Under the pieces are notes generated by a model. That model did not search any database. It was not told the DNA's origin and saw nothing but the letters and a program-made list of their open reading frames with translations. Positions 17,215 through 26,023 of a DNA stretch of 64,000 nucleotides are shown here, in pieces. The translations under genes and the position numbers were made by a program. Each line of letters opens with the position of its first letter. Within the stretch, counting starts at the first letter, position 1. The stretch spans positions 14,637 to 78,636 of the forward strand of contig CAZMBE010000015.1 in NCBI GenBank assembly GCA_964564625.1. Direction: 5' to 3'. Source of the DNA: UBA2185 sp964564625 (GTDB lineage Bacteria > Desulfobacterota > Syntrophia > Syntrophales > UBA2185).

Positions 17215-18591
17215 ATGCAAGATGAAGTAAAGACAAAGGCACAACTGATCACAGAGTTGGAGAAAATGCGTCAACAGGTCAATGAACTAACCGCGGGGAA
17301 AGCCCATCATGAGCAGACGGAGGAGGCGCTGAGAGAGAGCGAAAGGCGGTACCGGCGCATCACCGAGGCTATCACGGACTACATCTATACTGTGCAGATC
17401 GAAGATGGAAAGGCGGTGGAGACCCGGCACGGACCAGGTTGTATGGCTGTTACCGGGTATACTGAAGAGGAATTTGCCGCTGACCCTTACCTGTGGATTC
17501 ACATGGTAGCGGCGGAGGATCGCCGCGCGGTTCAAGATCATGCCCGGCGTGTGTTGGCCGAGGGAAATATACCGGCCCTCGAGCACCGCATCATCCGCAA
17601 GGATGGCATGGAGCGCTGGGTAAGGAATACGCCTGTTCTGCGGCGTGATAATCACGGCAATATCCAGGCGTATGATGGGTTGATTCAGGATATTACTGAA
17701 CGCAAGAAGGCGGAGAAAGCGCTTCAAGAGAGTGAAGAAATTTACCGGGTATTAGCTGAGAAGTCGTTTGCCGGGGTATATGTGATACAGGACGGCAAGT
17801 TTCGTTTTCTCAACTCCAATGCCGCCTCGTATGTGGGATACAGTCCGGAGGAATTGTTAGGACGAGAATCAATGAAGCTGGTCCATCCCGAAGACAGAGA
17901 ACAGCTGAAGAAAAATTCCATAGAAATGCTGTATGGAAAACGCACATCTCCGTACGAGTACAGGATAATAACCAGGGAGGGTCAAATTAAATGGCTCATG
18001 GAGATGGTCGCTTCGATTTCGTGGGAGGGGAAGCGCGCTATCCTTGGAAATTCAATGGATCTCACGGACCGAAAGAGAGCAGAGGAGGAAATCAGTTTTA
18101 TCTCAGTGACTGACCAACTTACAGGCTTGTACAACAGAAGGGGTTTCATAACCCTTGCAGAACAGCAATTGAGATCTTCGGACAGGAGCAAGAGGGACAT
18201 GTTGCTATTCTTTGCCGATCTTGACGGCATGAAGTGGATTAATGATACACTGGGTCACGAAGAAGGTGACAGGGCTCTCCAGGAAGTAGCAGCAATACTC
18301 AAAGAAACTTTCAGAGCTTCCGATATTGTTGCCCGTATTGGAGGGGATGAATTTGCAATTCTTGCGATAGACTCTGCAGGCATATACCCGGATGTCATAA
18401 TGACACGGTTACAGAATCAGATTGATACGCATAACTCTGAAGGTAACCGGCGTTATACCATCTCGATAAGTATGGGTGCAGCGTATTATGATCCTGAAAA
18501 TCCATGTTCTCTTGATGAGCTTATGTCCCGTGCTGATACATTGATGTATGAGCAGAAAAGAAGGAAAAAATCATGGCAGGCAGCACCGTGA
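17215..18591 (+). CDS. Diguanylate cyclase with two PAS domains (PAS-PAS-GGDEF)
   Basis: A 458-residue cytoplasmic signalling protein. A short coiled coil (about residues 1-40) leads into PAS 1 (about 42-165, ending in DITERKKAEKAL), PAS 2 (about 175-290, ending in DLTDRKRAEEE) and a GGDEF domain (about 300-455). The active-site motif is an intact RIGGDEF near 375-380. An RxxD inhibitory site (RASD) lies five residues before it, so both catalysis and product inhibition by c-di-GMP are expected. No membrane segment is present, so the PAS domains probably sense an internal cue. No cofactor is evident. Confidence 0.93.
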   Translation: MQDEVKTKAQLITELEKMRQQVNELTAGKAHHEQTEEALRESERRYRRITEAITDYIYTVQIEDGKAVETRHGPGCMAVTGYTEEEFAADPYLWIHMVAAEDRRAVQDHARRVLAEGNIPALEHRIIRKDGMERWVRNTPVLRRDNHGNIQAYDGLIQDITERKKAEKALQESEEIYRVLAEKSFAGVYVIQDGKFRFLNSNAASYVGYSPEELLGRESMKLVHPEDREQLKKNSIEMLYGKRTSPYEYRIITREGQIKWLMEMVASISWEGKRAILGNSMDLTDRKRAEEEISFISVTDQLTGLYNRRGFITLAEQQLRSSDRSKRDMLLFFADLDGMKWINDTLGHEEGDRALQEVAAILKETFRASDIVARIGGDEFAILAIDSAGIYPDVIMTRLQNQIDTHNSEGNRRYTISISMGAAYYDPENPCSLDELMSRADTLMYEQKRRKKSWQAAP

Positions 18592-19100
18592 GAAAAAGAT
18601 GGGACGCTTGTCTGCTTTTAAAGTACACTGAGCGTCCCATCTGGCGCGACGAAGCAACACCTGCTCTTCCTGATTAACAGCGGAGAACTGCCACCTGTTG
18701 TTTCCCGCGGTCCTGGTAAAAGTCCAGTATTCCACGAATTTTACGGGCTCTGTGTTACTCCCCGGCAGTAATTCGCCACTTTCACTTTCCGTGTAATCCA
18801 TTAAGTTGGCAAGGAATCTGACGGTGATAAAGTCCTCTCCCCCTTCCTGCCAGACTTCGGTAACGTTCATACTTCGCACCCCAATAGTATCAAGTGTGAT
18901 GATCACCTTTTCCATTTTCAGCGTGCCAGCGCCTTTCTGCAAAAACCGGACATTTCCGCCGTAAGAATATTTTTTACACTTGTCATGTCGCGGTTGATCC
19001 ACGTGCCCTGAATTTTGAAGAAGATGTCCATGCAGAGATCTGAAACTCTGTAAATGCTGCCGTCTAAAACGGGAGAACCAAGAGAGATAGCCTGGTTCAC
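18571..19100 (-). pseudogene. Tim44-like domain protein, frameshifted and N-terminally truncated
   Basis: Two overlapping minus-strand frames together spell a Tim44-like domain. The upstream frame (19100-18918) gives DIFFKIQGTWINRDMTSVKN and ends after EMSGF. The downstream frame (ending at 18571) continues LQKGAGTLKMEKVI, then VTEVWQEGGEDFITVRF, EYWTFTRTAGNNRWQFSAVNQ. They would join exactly if the run of five A at 18941-18945 (T on the coding strand) had six. The N-terminal signal and membrane region usual in this family is missing: a stop lies five codons above 19100. Either a true pseudogene or a homopolymer sequencing error explains the shift, but the absent N-terminus favours decay. The last 20 codons run through a terminator hairpin. 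Confidence 0.7.
18598..18641 (-). terminator. Terminator-like hairpin at the 3' end of the Tim44-like remnant
   Basis: A perfect 11-base inverted repeat (GATGGGACGCT and AGCGTCCCATC) with a 22-base loop. On the minus strand the stem is followed directly by a run of T, as in an intrinsic terminator. It lies just after the stop of the convergent diguanylate cyclase gene. Confidence 0.6.
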
Positions 19101-19257
19101 AGGAAGGATGCTTTATCTGCGTTGTCGTGGTCTTATAAAAGATATAGGCAAAAGTGTCAACATCTCCTTTTGGTTTTGTCTTTTTTCAACGGATGGTGTA
19201 TGAGAACCACTAGTAGGACCTCTGAAAATCTATTCATGTAATAACGAAGGAGTTCTC

Positions 19258-20037
19258 ATGGGTAATGAACGCTTGAATGGAAAAATTGCCGTGGTCGCGG
19301 ATATGATCATATGTGCGAGAAACATAGTGGTGTTCACGGGAGCCGGCATCAGCACAGAATCAGGCATTCCTGATTTTCGAAGCCCCGGTGGAATATGGTC
19401 AAGGTTTGATCCGGAAGATTTTACTATCGGGAAATTTCTTTCGAGTCCGGAAACGCGGAGAAAACAGTGGCGAATACTTCTCGAAGGCGGTTTGTTTAGT
19501 GATGCTGAACCGAACAAGGCGCATCTGGCTGTTGCCGAACTGGAAAAAATTGGTAAACTCACCTGTGTCATTACGCAGAATATCGACAATCTTCATCAAA
19601 AAGCAGGGAACTCACCGGAGAGGGTATACGAGTTACATGGCAATATGAACTGGTTGAAGTGTGTGAACTGTGACAAACGATATCCCCTCGGAGAGATGGT
19701 GGAGAAATACCGTGCGCAATATGATGTCCCGGAATGTGAACGCTGCCACGGAATTCTAAAGCCGGATGTTATTTTCTTTGGGGAACTACTGCCGCAAATG
19801 ACACTGAAAAATGCAACCTTCAACGCCACCAGGTGTGATCTTATCATTGTTATTGGTTCATCACTTGTTGTGTACCCGGCAGCGTCCATCCCGATGTACG
19901 CGAAAAGCTCCGGCGCCAAGCTTGTAATTATCAATACTACACCGACACCTTGTGACAGTGAAGCAGATGTTGTCATCCGCCATTCGGCCGGTGATGTAAT
20001 GGAAAAGATCATGGAAGAGGTCAACAAGAAATTGTAG
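19258..20037 (+). CDS. SIR2-family NAD-dependent protein deacylase (CobB-like)
   Basis: A 259-residue sirtuin. It has the NAD-binding FTGAGISTESGIPDFR (about 28-43), TQNIDNLH (about 106-113), catalytic His in ELHGN (near 127), a four-cysteine zinc site (CVNC about 134-137, CERC about 160-163) and the GSSLVVYPA segment. It removes acyl groups from lysines with consumption of NAD. The ATG has an excellent AAGGAG site. It opens a run of five closely spaced plus-strand genes that includes an acetyltransferase and a second, zinc-type deacetylase. Specificity (acetyl, succinyl or other) cannot be set from sequence alone. Confidence 0.95.
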   Translation: MGNERLNGKIAVVADMIICARNIVVFTGAGISTESGIPDFRSPGGIWSRFDPEDFTIGKFLSSPETRRKQWRILLEGGLFSDAEPNKAHLAVAELEKIGKLTCVITQNIDNLHQKAGNSPERVYELHGNMNWLKCVNCDKRYPLGEMVEKYRAQYDVPECERCHGILKPDVIFFGELLPQMTLKNATFNATRCDLIIVIGSSLVVYPAASIPMYAKSSGAKLVIINTTPTPCDSEADVVIRHSAGDVMEKIMEEVNKKL

Positions 20038-20061
20038 CGAAATGATCATTGATCTGTTGAG

Positions 20062-20598
20062 ATGCCGAATATTGTTCCCATAGAAACAGAAAGATTGAAA
20101 TTAGTGCCCTTGGATTTTGGCAGTATAGGTCCGGAGGATCATCACAGAATCGAACGTAAACTGGGCCTGCAACTGGCGAGCATGATATTGGGTGAACAGA
20201 TCGACCGGGAAATTAAGGCAGCCATGAGAACTTCTCTGGAAAATATTATAAGGGATAAGAGACAGGATCAGTGGTTTGCTGACTGGCAAAGTGTCCTGAT
20301 CATACTGAAGGGGGAAAACGCAATTATTGGCGGTTTCTGTTTCCAGAACCATCCTGATGCACATGGCCAAGTTCAGGTTGGGTATATGATTGGCCCTGAG
20401 TATCAAAGAAACGGATACATGACTGAAGCTCTGAAACGTGGAATCTCCTGGATATTTGAGCGTTCTGATATATCGTCGGTCGTTGCGGAAACCACAAAGT
20501 CAAATCTTTCCTCACAAAGCGTACTGAAAAAGGTAGGCATGGTTGTGTACGAGGAAACGGCAAAGAGCCTCTGGTGGAAAATCCAAAAATGTGCCTGA
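20062..20598 (+). CDS. GNAT-family N-acetyltransferase (RimJ/RimL-like)
   Basis: A 178-residue acetyltransferase. ETERLKLVPLD at the N-terminus and the acetyl-CoA loop region VGYMIGPEYQRNGYMTEAL (about 113-131), followed by VVAETTKSNLSSQSVLKKVGM, fit the RimJ/RimL branch, which acetylates protein N-termini or small amines. It begins 24 bases after the sirtuin stop and overlaps the next gene by 10 bases. The target is unknown; association with two deacetylase genes suggests, but does not prove, lysine acetylation. Confidence 0.88.
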   Translation: MPNIVPIETERLKLVPLDFGSIGPEDHHRIERKLGLQLASMILGEQIDREIKAAMRTSLENIIRDKRQDQWFADWQSVLIILKGENAIIGGFCFQNHPDAHGQVQVGYMIGPEYQRNGYMTEALKRGISWIFERSDISSVVAETTKSNLSSQSVLKKVGMVVYEETAKSLWWKIQKCA

Positions 20599-21371
20599 TC
20601 CTTTTATCCTATAGGCTGCATAAAAAATACCCCTTTATCCTTGCGGCGAACAGGGATGAGTTTTATGAAAGACCTTCAGCGCCGGTATCTGTATGGAATG
20701 ACGCCACTGATGTAATTGCCGGCAAGGATTTGAAGAGCGGCGGCACCTGGCTGGGTATTACAAAAAAGGGGCGCCTCGCAGCGATTACTAATTATCGGGA
20801 TCCTGAATCCTTCAAAGAAGACTCGCCTTCCCGGGGATGGCTGGTGAAGGATTTTCTCTGCGGGCGGGATTACCCTCACGCATATATCGATCAAATTGCG
20901 GCGACAAAGGATCGATATAACGGGTTTAGTATGATTATAGGAGATCCGTCACGTCTCTTCTATTTCTCAAACCGGGGGTACATGCAGGAGTTGTCCCCAG
21001 GTATATATGGTCTCAGCAACCGGCTTCTTAATACGCCCTGGCCTAAAACTGAACGGGGGAAAAATGCCCTTGAATCATTGCTATCGCAGACAGACAACCC
21101 CCTGCCGGAAGATATTTTTTATATTCTTTCAGACCGATCAAGACCCGATGACTGCGAATTGCCTGACACCGGAGTCGGACTCGAATGGGAACGTCTCCTT
21201 TCTTCAATATTCATCACGGGTTCCATCTATGGTACCCGATCCTCTTCGGTGATTATGATTGACAAGAGGGATCGAGTCATGTTTATTGAGAAGGTATTTG
21301 ATGGACATCCTGATCCATGGATGGAAGTCAAGTTTGAATTCAGGATATCTGAAAATTTGAATCAATTGTAA
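20589..21371 (+). CDS. NRDE/TANGO2-family protein
   Basis: A 260-residue protein of the NRDE family, named after its N-terminal motif AANRDEFYERP. Starting at the ATG at 20589 gives MC at the N-terminus, so a cysteine is exposed after Met removal, as in N-terminal-nucleophile hydrolases. A start five codons upstream (GTG, 20574) would bury this cysteine and is less likely. The family includes TANGO2; its biochemical role is not settled. The start overlaps the GNAT stop, which points to translational coupling. Confidence 0.86.
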   Translation: MCLILLSYRLHKKYPFILAANRDEFYERPSAPVSVWNDATDVIAGKDLKSGGTWLGITKKGRLAAITNYRDPESFKEDSPSRGWLVKDFLCGRDYPHAYIDQIAATKDRYNGFSMIIGDPSRLFYFSNRGYMQELSPGIYGLSNRLLNTPWPKTERGKNALESLLSQTDNPLPEDIFYILSDRSRPDDCELPDTGVGLEWERLLSSIFITGSIYGTRSSSVIMIDKRDRVMFIEKVFDGHPDPWMEVKFEFRISENLNQL

Positions 21372-21391
21372 GGGAGAAAACAGATAACAGC

Positions 21392-21823
21392 ATGGCCAGG
21401 CGTGAGTATCCGGAAAGTCCCGTGGTTGGTGTAGGGGCAGTGGTAATTAAAGATGGGAAGGTGCTGCTTGTGAAGCGGGGCATCGATCCTAATAAGGGGT
21501 TATGGGCCATTCCCGGCGGTTCTTTAAAATTGGGCGAAACATTGCAGGAGGGAGCCGAGAGGGAGATTCTGGAAGAAACAGGCATAACCATCAAGGCAAA
21601 TGATCCTGTGTATTCGTTTGACTTCTTTGAACGTGACGGTGACGGTCGGGTCCGTTTTCACTATGTCGTTGTCGATATGATTGCTGACTATGTCAGCGGT
21701 GAGGTGCATGCTGCCGATGACGCCATGGAAGCCAGGTGGGTATTACGCGGTGAGCTCAAGGATATGCAAGTATCAAGGAATACCTTGAAGATTCTGGATT
21801 TTCTGAAAGCTTACTTTCCCTAG
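21392..21823 (+). CDS. NUDIX hydrolase
   Basis: A 143-residue protein with a full Nudix box (GGSLKLGETLQEGAEREILEETG, written here as the segment from about 47 to 69), holding the REILEE catalytic core. Such enzymes cleave nucleoside diphosphate linkages, for example ADP-ribose, NADH or oxidised dNTPs. The substrate is not determinable here. Its place in an operon with a sirtuin makes an ADP-ribose-type substrate an attractive guess, since sirtuins release O-acetyl-ADP-ribose, but this is inference. Confidence 0.92.
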   Translation: MARREYPESPVVGVGAVVIKDGKVLLVKRGIDPNKGLWAIPGGSLKLGETLQEGAEREILEETGITIKANDPVYSFDFFERDGDGRVRFHYVVVDMIADYVSGEVHAADDAMEARWVLRGELKDMQVSRNTLKILDFLKAYFP

Positions 21824-21834
21824 GAGGTGTAATT

Positions 21835-22581
21835 ATGAAGGTTATTTATCACAATGATTTCAATCAGTCATACTGTTCTGATCCTGCCGCCGCGCCTGGA
21901 AGAATAGAAGCGGTGTACAGAGTTCTCCGCGACAAGGTAACTTTTATCGATGCGATTCCTGCAGATAAAGAGGATATAGCCGCCATACATACCCCGTACC
22001 ATATAGAAAGGGTCACCAGTGATGCTATTTATTATATTGCATCCCTGGCAGCCGGGGGAGCAATACAGGCAGCCGAGATCGGCCTTCAGGAACCATGCTT
22101 TGCCCTTATCCGGCCGCCAGGGCACCATGCTTCTGCCGGAAGCGCCTGGGGTTTTTGCTATTTCAATAATATGGCGATCGCTCTCGAAAAGTTAAAAAAA
22201 GAAAATAAGATTAAGAAAGCCTTCGTCCTGGACATTGATCTCCACTTCGGAGACGGGACGGTGAATATTCTTGAAGGAAGCGGATATGTATCCTTATACA
22301 ATCCTTCCGGTTCCTATCCTGAAGAATATTTGAAGAATATCAAAAGCCGTCTCTCCTCCGAGAAGGTTGATATCATAGGGATTTCGGCGGGGTTTGATAA
22401 CCATGCCGAGGACTGGGGAGGACTTCTTTCTACCGCCGATTATAAGGAAATCGGGAAAATGGTGAGGGAGGCCAGCAAGAAAAATGGGGGAGGGTGCTTT
22501 GCCATCCTGGAAGGTGGGTACAATCACAGGGTTCTGGGGCAAAACGTAATGGCCCTGATCGAAGGCATGGAGGCGGGGTAA
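21835..22581 (+). CDS. Histone deacetylase / acetoin utilisation (AcuC-like) family amidohydrolase
   Basis: A 248-residue zinc-dependent deacetylase-fold protein. Active-site signatures are RPPGHHAS (about 91-98), the zinc-ligand motif DIDLHFGDGT (about 133-143), SAGFDNH and the C-terminal LEGGYNH. It is shorter than AcuC (about 390 residues) and lies in the size range of small bacterial class II-like or polyamine deacetylases. A GGAGGTG site precedes the ATG, 11 bases after the NUDIX stop. A strong terminator follows, closing the operon. Confidence 0.92.
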   Translation: MKVIYHNDFNQSYCSDPAAAPGRIEAVYRVLRDKVTFIDAIPADKEDIAAIHTPYHIERVTSDAIYYIASLAAGGAIQAAEIGLQEPCFALIRPPGHHASAGSAWGFCYFNNMAIALEKLKKENKIKKAFVLDIDLHFGDGTVNILEGSGYVSLYNPSGSYPEEYLKNIKSRLSSEKVDIIGISAGFDNHAEDWGGLLSTADYKEIGKMVREASKKNGGGCFAILEGGYNHRVLGQNVMALIEGMEAG

Positions 22582-22586
22582 CTATT

Positions 22587-22607
22587 CCCCCTCGCTGAGG
22601 GGGTTTT
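22587..22607 (+). terminator. Intrinsic terminator after the deacetylase operon
   Basis: A perfect CCCCCTC-GCT-GAGGGGG stem-loop followed by TTTT, six bases after the stop of the HDAC-like gene. Confidence 0.85.
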
Positions 22608-22793
22608 GGTACTTTTCCTAGGGTTTCCACTTTCATGGAACGGACGATATCATTGCAGCAAAATAGTGGTTGAAATATAGTAGCCATTTATAATACTCTT
22701 TTGTGGCGTAAGGTACGCATTGCTGACGCGATCAGGACAGAGGTTCTAATGCGGTGAAACAAACTGATATCAATTGAATCTGGAGGTTATTTT

Positions 22794-23510
22794 ATGAGAA
22801 AGTATATTGTTCTTATTGTGCTTTGTCTTTTCTTGAGTGGAGCTGTTCAGGCCTTCGCAGCGGAAAAGCCGCGGATCGGCGTTTTACGATTTACTAACCA
22901 TACGCACGCCGGCTGGTGGGGCTATACTTCCGGCACGGAACTCCAGGACATGCTCATCGCGGAACTGGCAAGCACGAAGGCGTTCAGGGTTCTGGAAAGG
23001 CAGGAGTTGGACAAGGTCCTCAGTGAGCAGAAACTGAGCGAGTCAGGCCTGGTGGAGGAATCCACGAGAATCAGGCCCGGCAGGATTAAAGCGGCCAAGT
23101 ATCTGGTCGCCGGCACTGTTTCTGCGTTTCAGGAAAGCACGAGCGGCGACGAGGGAGGCATAAATGTTATGGGGTTCCGTGTGGGCGGAGCTAAGAAGAC
23201 TGCCTACATGGCGGTAGACCTGAAGGTAATAGATACGGAAACCGGTGAAATTGCCGATACACGGACCGTAGAGGCGACGTCTTCCAGCGGCGGGTTACGT
23301 CTGTCCGGATCGCTAGGCATGTTTGGCGGAAATCTTGGAAAAGAGGAAAAGACTCCTGTCGGCAAGGCGATACGCTCCTGTATTATTGAGATCTCTGATT
23401 ATCTGGAGTGTTCCTTGGCGAAAAAAGATGATGCGTGCATAAAGGAATTCAACGAGAAGGAAAAAAAGAGAAAGGATAGGACCAGGAAGGCCATTAAACT
23501 GGATGAATAA
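22794..23510 (+). CDS. CsgG-family secreted protein
   Basis: A 238-residue protein with a cleavable signal peptide (about 1-22, ending QAFAAE) and the CsgG fold signatures IGVLRF..., FRVLERQELDKVLSEQKLSESG, AAKYLVAGTVSAF and VDLKVIDTETGEI. CsgG itself forms the outer membrane curli pore. This protein has no lipobox and no curli genes nearby, so it is better seen as a periplasmic or surface CsgG/FlgO-like factor. The C-terminus is very lysine-rich. A good TGGAGG ribosome site precedes the ATG. It is convergent with a second CsgG-like gene across a shared terminator. Confidence 0.82.
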   Translation: MRKYIVLIVLCLFLSGAVQAFAAEKPRIGVLRFTNHTHAGWWGYTSGTELQDMLIAELASTKAFRVLERQELDKVLSEQKLSESGLVEESTRIRPGRIKAAKYLVAGTVSAFQESTSGDEGGINVMGFRVGGAKKTAYMAVDLKVIDTETGEIADTRTVEATSSSGGLRLSGSLGMFGGNLGKEEKTPVGKAIRSCIIEISDYLECSLAKKDDACIKEFNEKEKKRKDRTRKAIKLDE

Positions 23511-23551
23511 TCCTTTTAATTCTTGTGATGCATGTGAAAAACCGTTATTAT

Positions 23552-23582
23552 AAAGGCGGGGAAGTTTCCCGCCTTTATTTTA
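23552..23582. terminator. Bidirectional terminator between the convergent CsgG-like genes
   Basis: A perfect 9-base stem, AAAGGCGGG (23552-23560) with CCCGCCTTT (23568-23576), and a 7-base loop. It is flanked by A-rich and T-rich sequence, so it can act in both directions. The right arm overlaps the stop codon of the minus-strand gene. Confidence 0.85.
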
Positions 23583-24657
23583 TTTGCTGCGTCAGTTTTT
23601 GCCTGTTTTTTATCGCCAGAGATACCCTGTTGAGGGCTAAAGTAATGGCATCATCAGGCTTTCCTATCAATTTATCGGCCTGTTTATAGAGGCCCAACGC
23701 GGCATCTGCATCTCCCCGGCTTTCGGCGCATACGCCCAGGTTGTAAAGGATTGCGGGAGAGTTGGGCGCTAAAATTCTCGCCTGGCCCCATAATTCACAA
23801 GCATTGTCCATTCTGCCTCCCCTCGCGTACTCGAGTCCCTGGTTCAGCTTATCCCTGGCGTCAGCAGAATCGATCTGATCTGTTGAATCCATGAGCGTTA
23901 TTTCAACGGTAACATAATACGGCGCGACATCTTTCATAAATTGCCTTTTTACCGCCTCTTTTACCCCCTCTAACAAAAACTGCCCATCCTCAGGAGGGGA
24001 GCGGTCTTCGCACCCCGATGATGTTGCCGCTTTTGAAAGATTGCGTGAATAGAGAATTTTTGCCGTGCCCACTTCAATTAACTTGGGTGTTACGGAAAAA
24101 TGTGCGTCTCTTTTCGTGCACGATACGTAATAATTTCTCCACTGAATGCACCTTCCCTGATACTCGTTCCCTTTTTTGTCGCGCTTGATTTCATGCTGTA
24201 CACATTCCTGCCGCTTTTCTCTATAGGTACTGTCTTTCACCAGTGAAGCAGCTACCATACCCGTGTAAATTCCCTGGGCGCCCACTAACTTGCCAATTTT
24301 TGCCGCTGTCTTCTGATCAATCAACGCGCTCTGACTGAATTGCTGCTCAGATAGTATTTTGTCAATAGACGCCCTGTCAACTAATGTAAAATACTGTTTG
24401 TCATCGATGCTTTTGGATACCAGCGCGCCTTCTATTTCTGCGGCGAATTCCTCGCCGCCCGGCCCGGTAAATGGGAGTACTGCAACGGTCTTTGTAAGGG
24501 ATGCCTGGTGATATTCTGCGGGCTGCAACATATTAATTCTGACTTTAGTTGCGCATCCCGCTGTGATTATGGTGAAAAGAATGATACACAAGGCGCAAAG
24601 CTTCTTGAAAGATAATCCATGGGGACCACGTTGCCGTTTGATTTGCTGCCTGTCCAT
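23575..24657 (-). CDS. CsgG-family lipoprotein with C-terminal TPR repeats
   Basis: A 360-residue protein. A long positively charged N-region and a hydrophobic stretch end in the lipobox TAGC with lipid-acceptor Cys35, so it should be an outer membrane lipoprotein. Residues about 55-240 are CsgG/FlgO-like (TVAVLPFTGPGGEEF, LVDRASIDKILSEQQFSQS). Residues about 265-330 hold two TPR-like repeats (LNQGLEYARGGRMDNACELW and YNLGVCAESRGDADAALGLY). Many paired cysteines suggest disulfides in the periplasm. It lies 55 bases downstream of a FlgT-like gene, probably in the same transcript. The exact role is unknown. Confidence 0.82.
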   Translation of the reverse strand: MDRQQIKRQRGPHGLSFKKLCALCIILFTIITAGCATKVRINMLQPAEYHQASLTKTVAVLPFTGPGGEEFAAEIEGALVSKSIDDKQYFTLVDRASIDKILSEQQFSQSALIDQKTAAKIGKLVGAQGIYTGMVAASLVKDSTYREKRQECVQHEIKRDKKGNEYQGRCIQWRNYYVSCTKRDAHFSVTPKLIEVGTAKILYSRNLSKAATSSGCEDRSPPEDGQFLLEGVKEAVKRQFMKDVAPYYVTVEITLMDSTDQIDSADARDKLNQGLEYARGGRMDNACELWGQARILAPNSPAILYNLGVCAESRGDADAALGLYKQADKLIGKPDDAITLALNRVSLAIKNRQKLTQQIK

Positions 24658-24712
24658 TTCATTACCTCGCTCAGTATAGGTGTTTGAATTTCATGCTCTT
24701 TGTGGAAAGCGG

Positions 24713-25843
24713 TTACTTTTTATAATCGAGCTTTATGGCGTAAGGAGTGAAATTTGTCACAGTGAAATTACCCTTCTGTTTTATGCTGTTTGCCAGATAG
24801 AGTGAATTTTCCGGATAGCTGACGATGAATTCGCCCATCTGTTTATCTTCTACCCCCGTTACCCATACTATGTTTTGAAGGATGCTTTTTATTTCCATGT
24901 TTGTGTCGAGATCGGTGACGCCTTTCACTGTAATATTGATCTTCTTTACATTGCCCTGTATGTAAGACCCGACCTTATCAAGGATCGTTGGGGTCAGGTT
25001 TTCTGCCAGGTCTTGAAGAGCGGCCGCGGCTGCGTCCTCAACATTGTTTGCAAGCCCCTTTCCTCGTTCCGTACCTGCCGTGAGTATTTCCATGCTACCC
25101 GTTTTATTGTTTTTCGCAACAATGCGATATGTCAGCCTGACTGTTACATTATTAAAAGGCATGGAAAGACCGTACCCGATATTTTCTCCCTTCCTTGTGG
25201 AGATGGTATAATCCACCTTACCGATGATGATGACGTTCGAAAGGAACTTGTACATCATGCTCCTTACAGCAAGGGTGCTCCCGCTTTTCACGGCCTTTTC
25301 AATTTCTCTCGCATCAACGGCGCGCGTGGGGGCCACGTCAACGACTTTGTAATTCTGGTCGATAAGTTTTCCGATGAGTGTCTCCGAAAGTATATTCGTT
25401 TCTTCAAATTCATCTCCGCTTCGTCCCGGTTTCCGCGCCGGAATAAATACGGCAAGGGAATTATTGAGGGCAAGTGAAGAAACGGCTTCCCTTGCCTTTG
25501 CCGGTTCGACACATGCCTTTATCTTCACCATGAGAATATCTTCTTTTGTTTTTTGGCTCAGGATGTTGTATCTTTTCACAACTCCCCCCACCTGTGTCTT
25601 TATCACATCTTCTACGAGGGCAAAATTCTGGACGAAACTTGCCGCCTTGACCTCCGTTCCCACGGTCTGTTCAATTGCCGACCATTTTGCCCTGGCAATG
25701 GCCTCCGTTTTCGCAGAGGGGACATCATTGTTGATGATCGCTGCTTCCCCTTCAGTATTCACGCACTTTTCCTGACACAGGCCGACAGGTACATACACAA
25801 AACAGAATACAAGTAAAGAAAGAACCATGGTTATCATACGCAT
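24713..25843 (-). CDS. FlgT-like secreted protein
   Basis: A 376-residue protein with a signal peptide (about 1-23, ending GLCQE). Next comes a region (about 25-110) with the alternating pattern EGEAAIINNDVPSAKTEAIA, RAKWSAIEQTVGTEV, FVQNFALVEDVI that resembles the FlgT N-terminal domain of Vibrio flagellar basal-body proteins. The rest, including an alpha/beta middle (about 130-260), is consistent with the FlgT/CsgG-like layout. A strong GGGGAGG ribosome site supports the ATG. No flagellar genes are in the window, so I take this as a structural, not functional, match. Confidence 0.65.
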   Translation of the reverse strand: MRMITMVLSLLVFCFVYVPVGLCQEKCVNTEGEAAIINNDVPSAKTEAIARAKWSAIEQTVGTEVKAASFVQNFALVEDVIKTQVGGVVKRYNILSQKTKEDILMVKIKACVEPAKAREAVSSLALNNSLAVFIPARKPGRSGDEFEETNILSETLIGKLIDQNYKVVDVAPTRAVDAREIEKAVKSGSTLAVRSMMYKFLSNVIIIGKVDYTISTRKGENIGYGLSMPFNNVTVRLTYRIVAKNNKTGSMEILTAGTERGKGLANNVEDAAAAALQDLAENLTPTILDKVGSYIQGNVKKINITVKGVTDLDTNMEIKSILQNIVWVTGVEDKQMGEFIVSYPENSLYLANSIKQKGNFTVTNFTPYAIKLDYKK

Positions 25844-26023
25844 CGTACCTTTACCTCCCCGCTGGAAATCTCACACTATGCATAAAATATACTTTAACCG
25901 ATAATGCTTTGTAAAGGGTATTTGTGGAAAAGACGAAGATCATGTGGGTGCCTTGGGGACACTGTTCCCCGGAATGAAGTGAAAACCCTCCTTGTGGGTG
26001 CGGAGCTTCACTTCTTCTTTCCT

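Noticed and set aside
19258..20037. SIR2 gene as a defence effector (Thoeris/DSR-like)
   Set aside because: It is a compact 259-residue sirtuin with an intact zinc site and no extra sensor domain, and its neighbours are acetylation-type enzymes.
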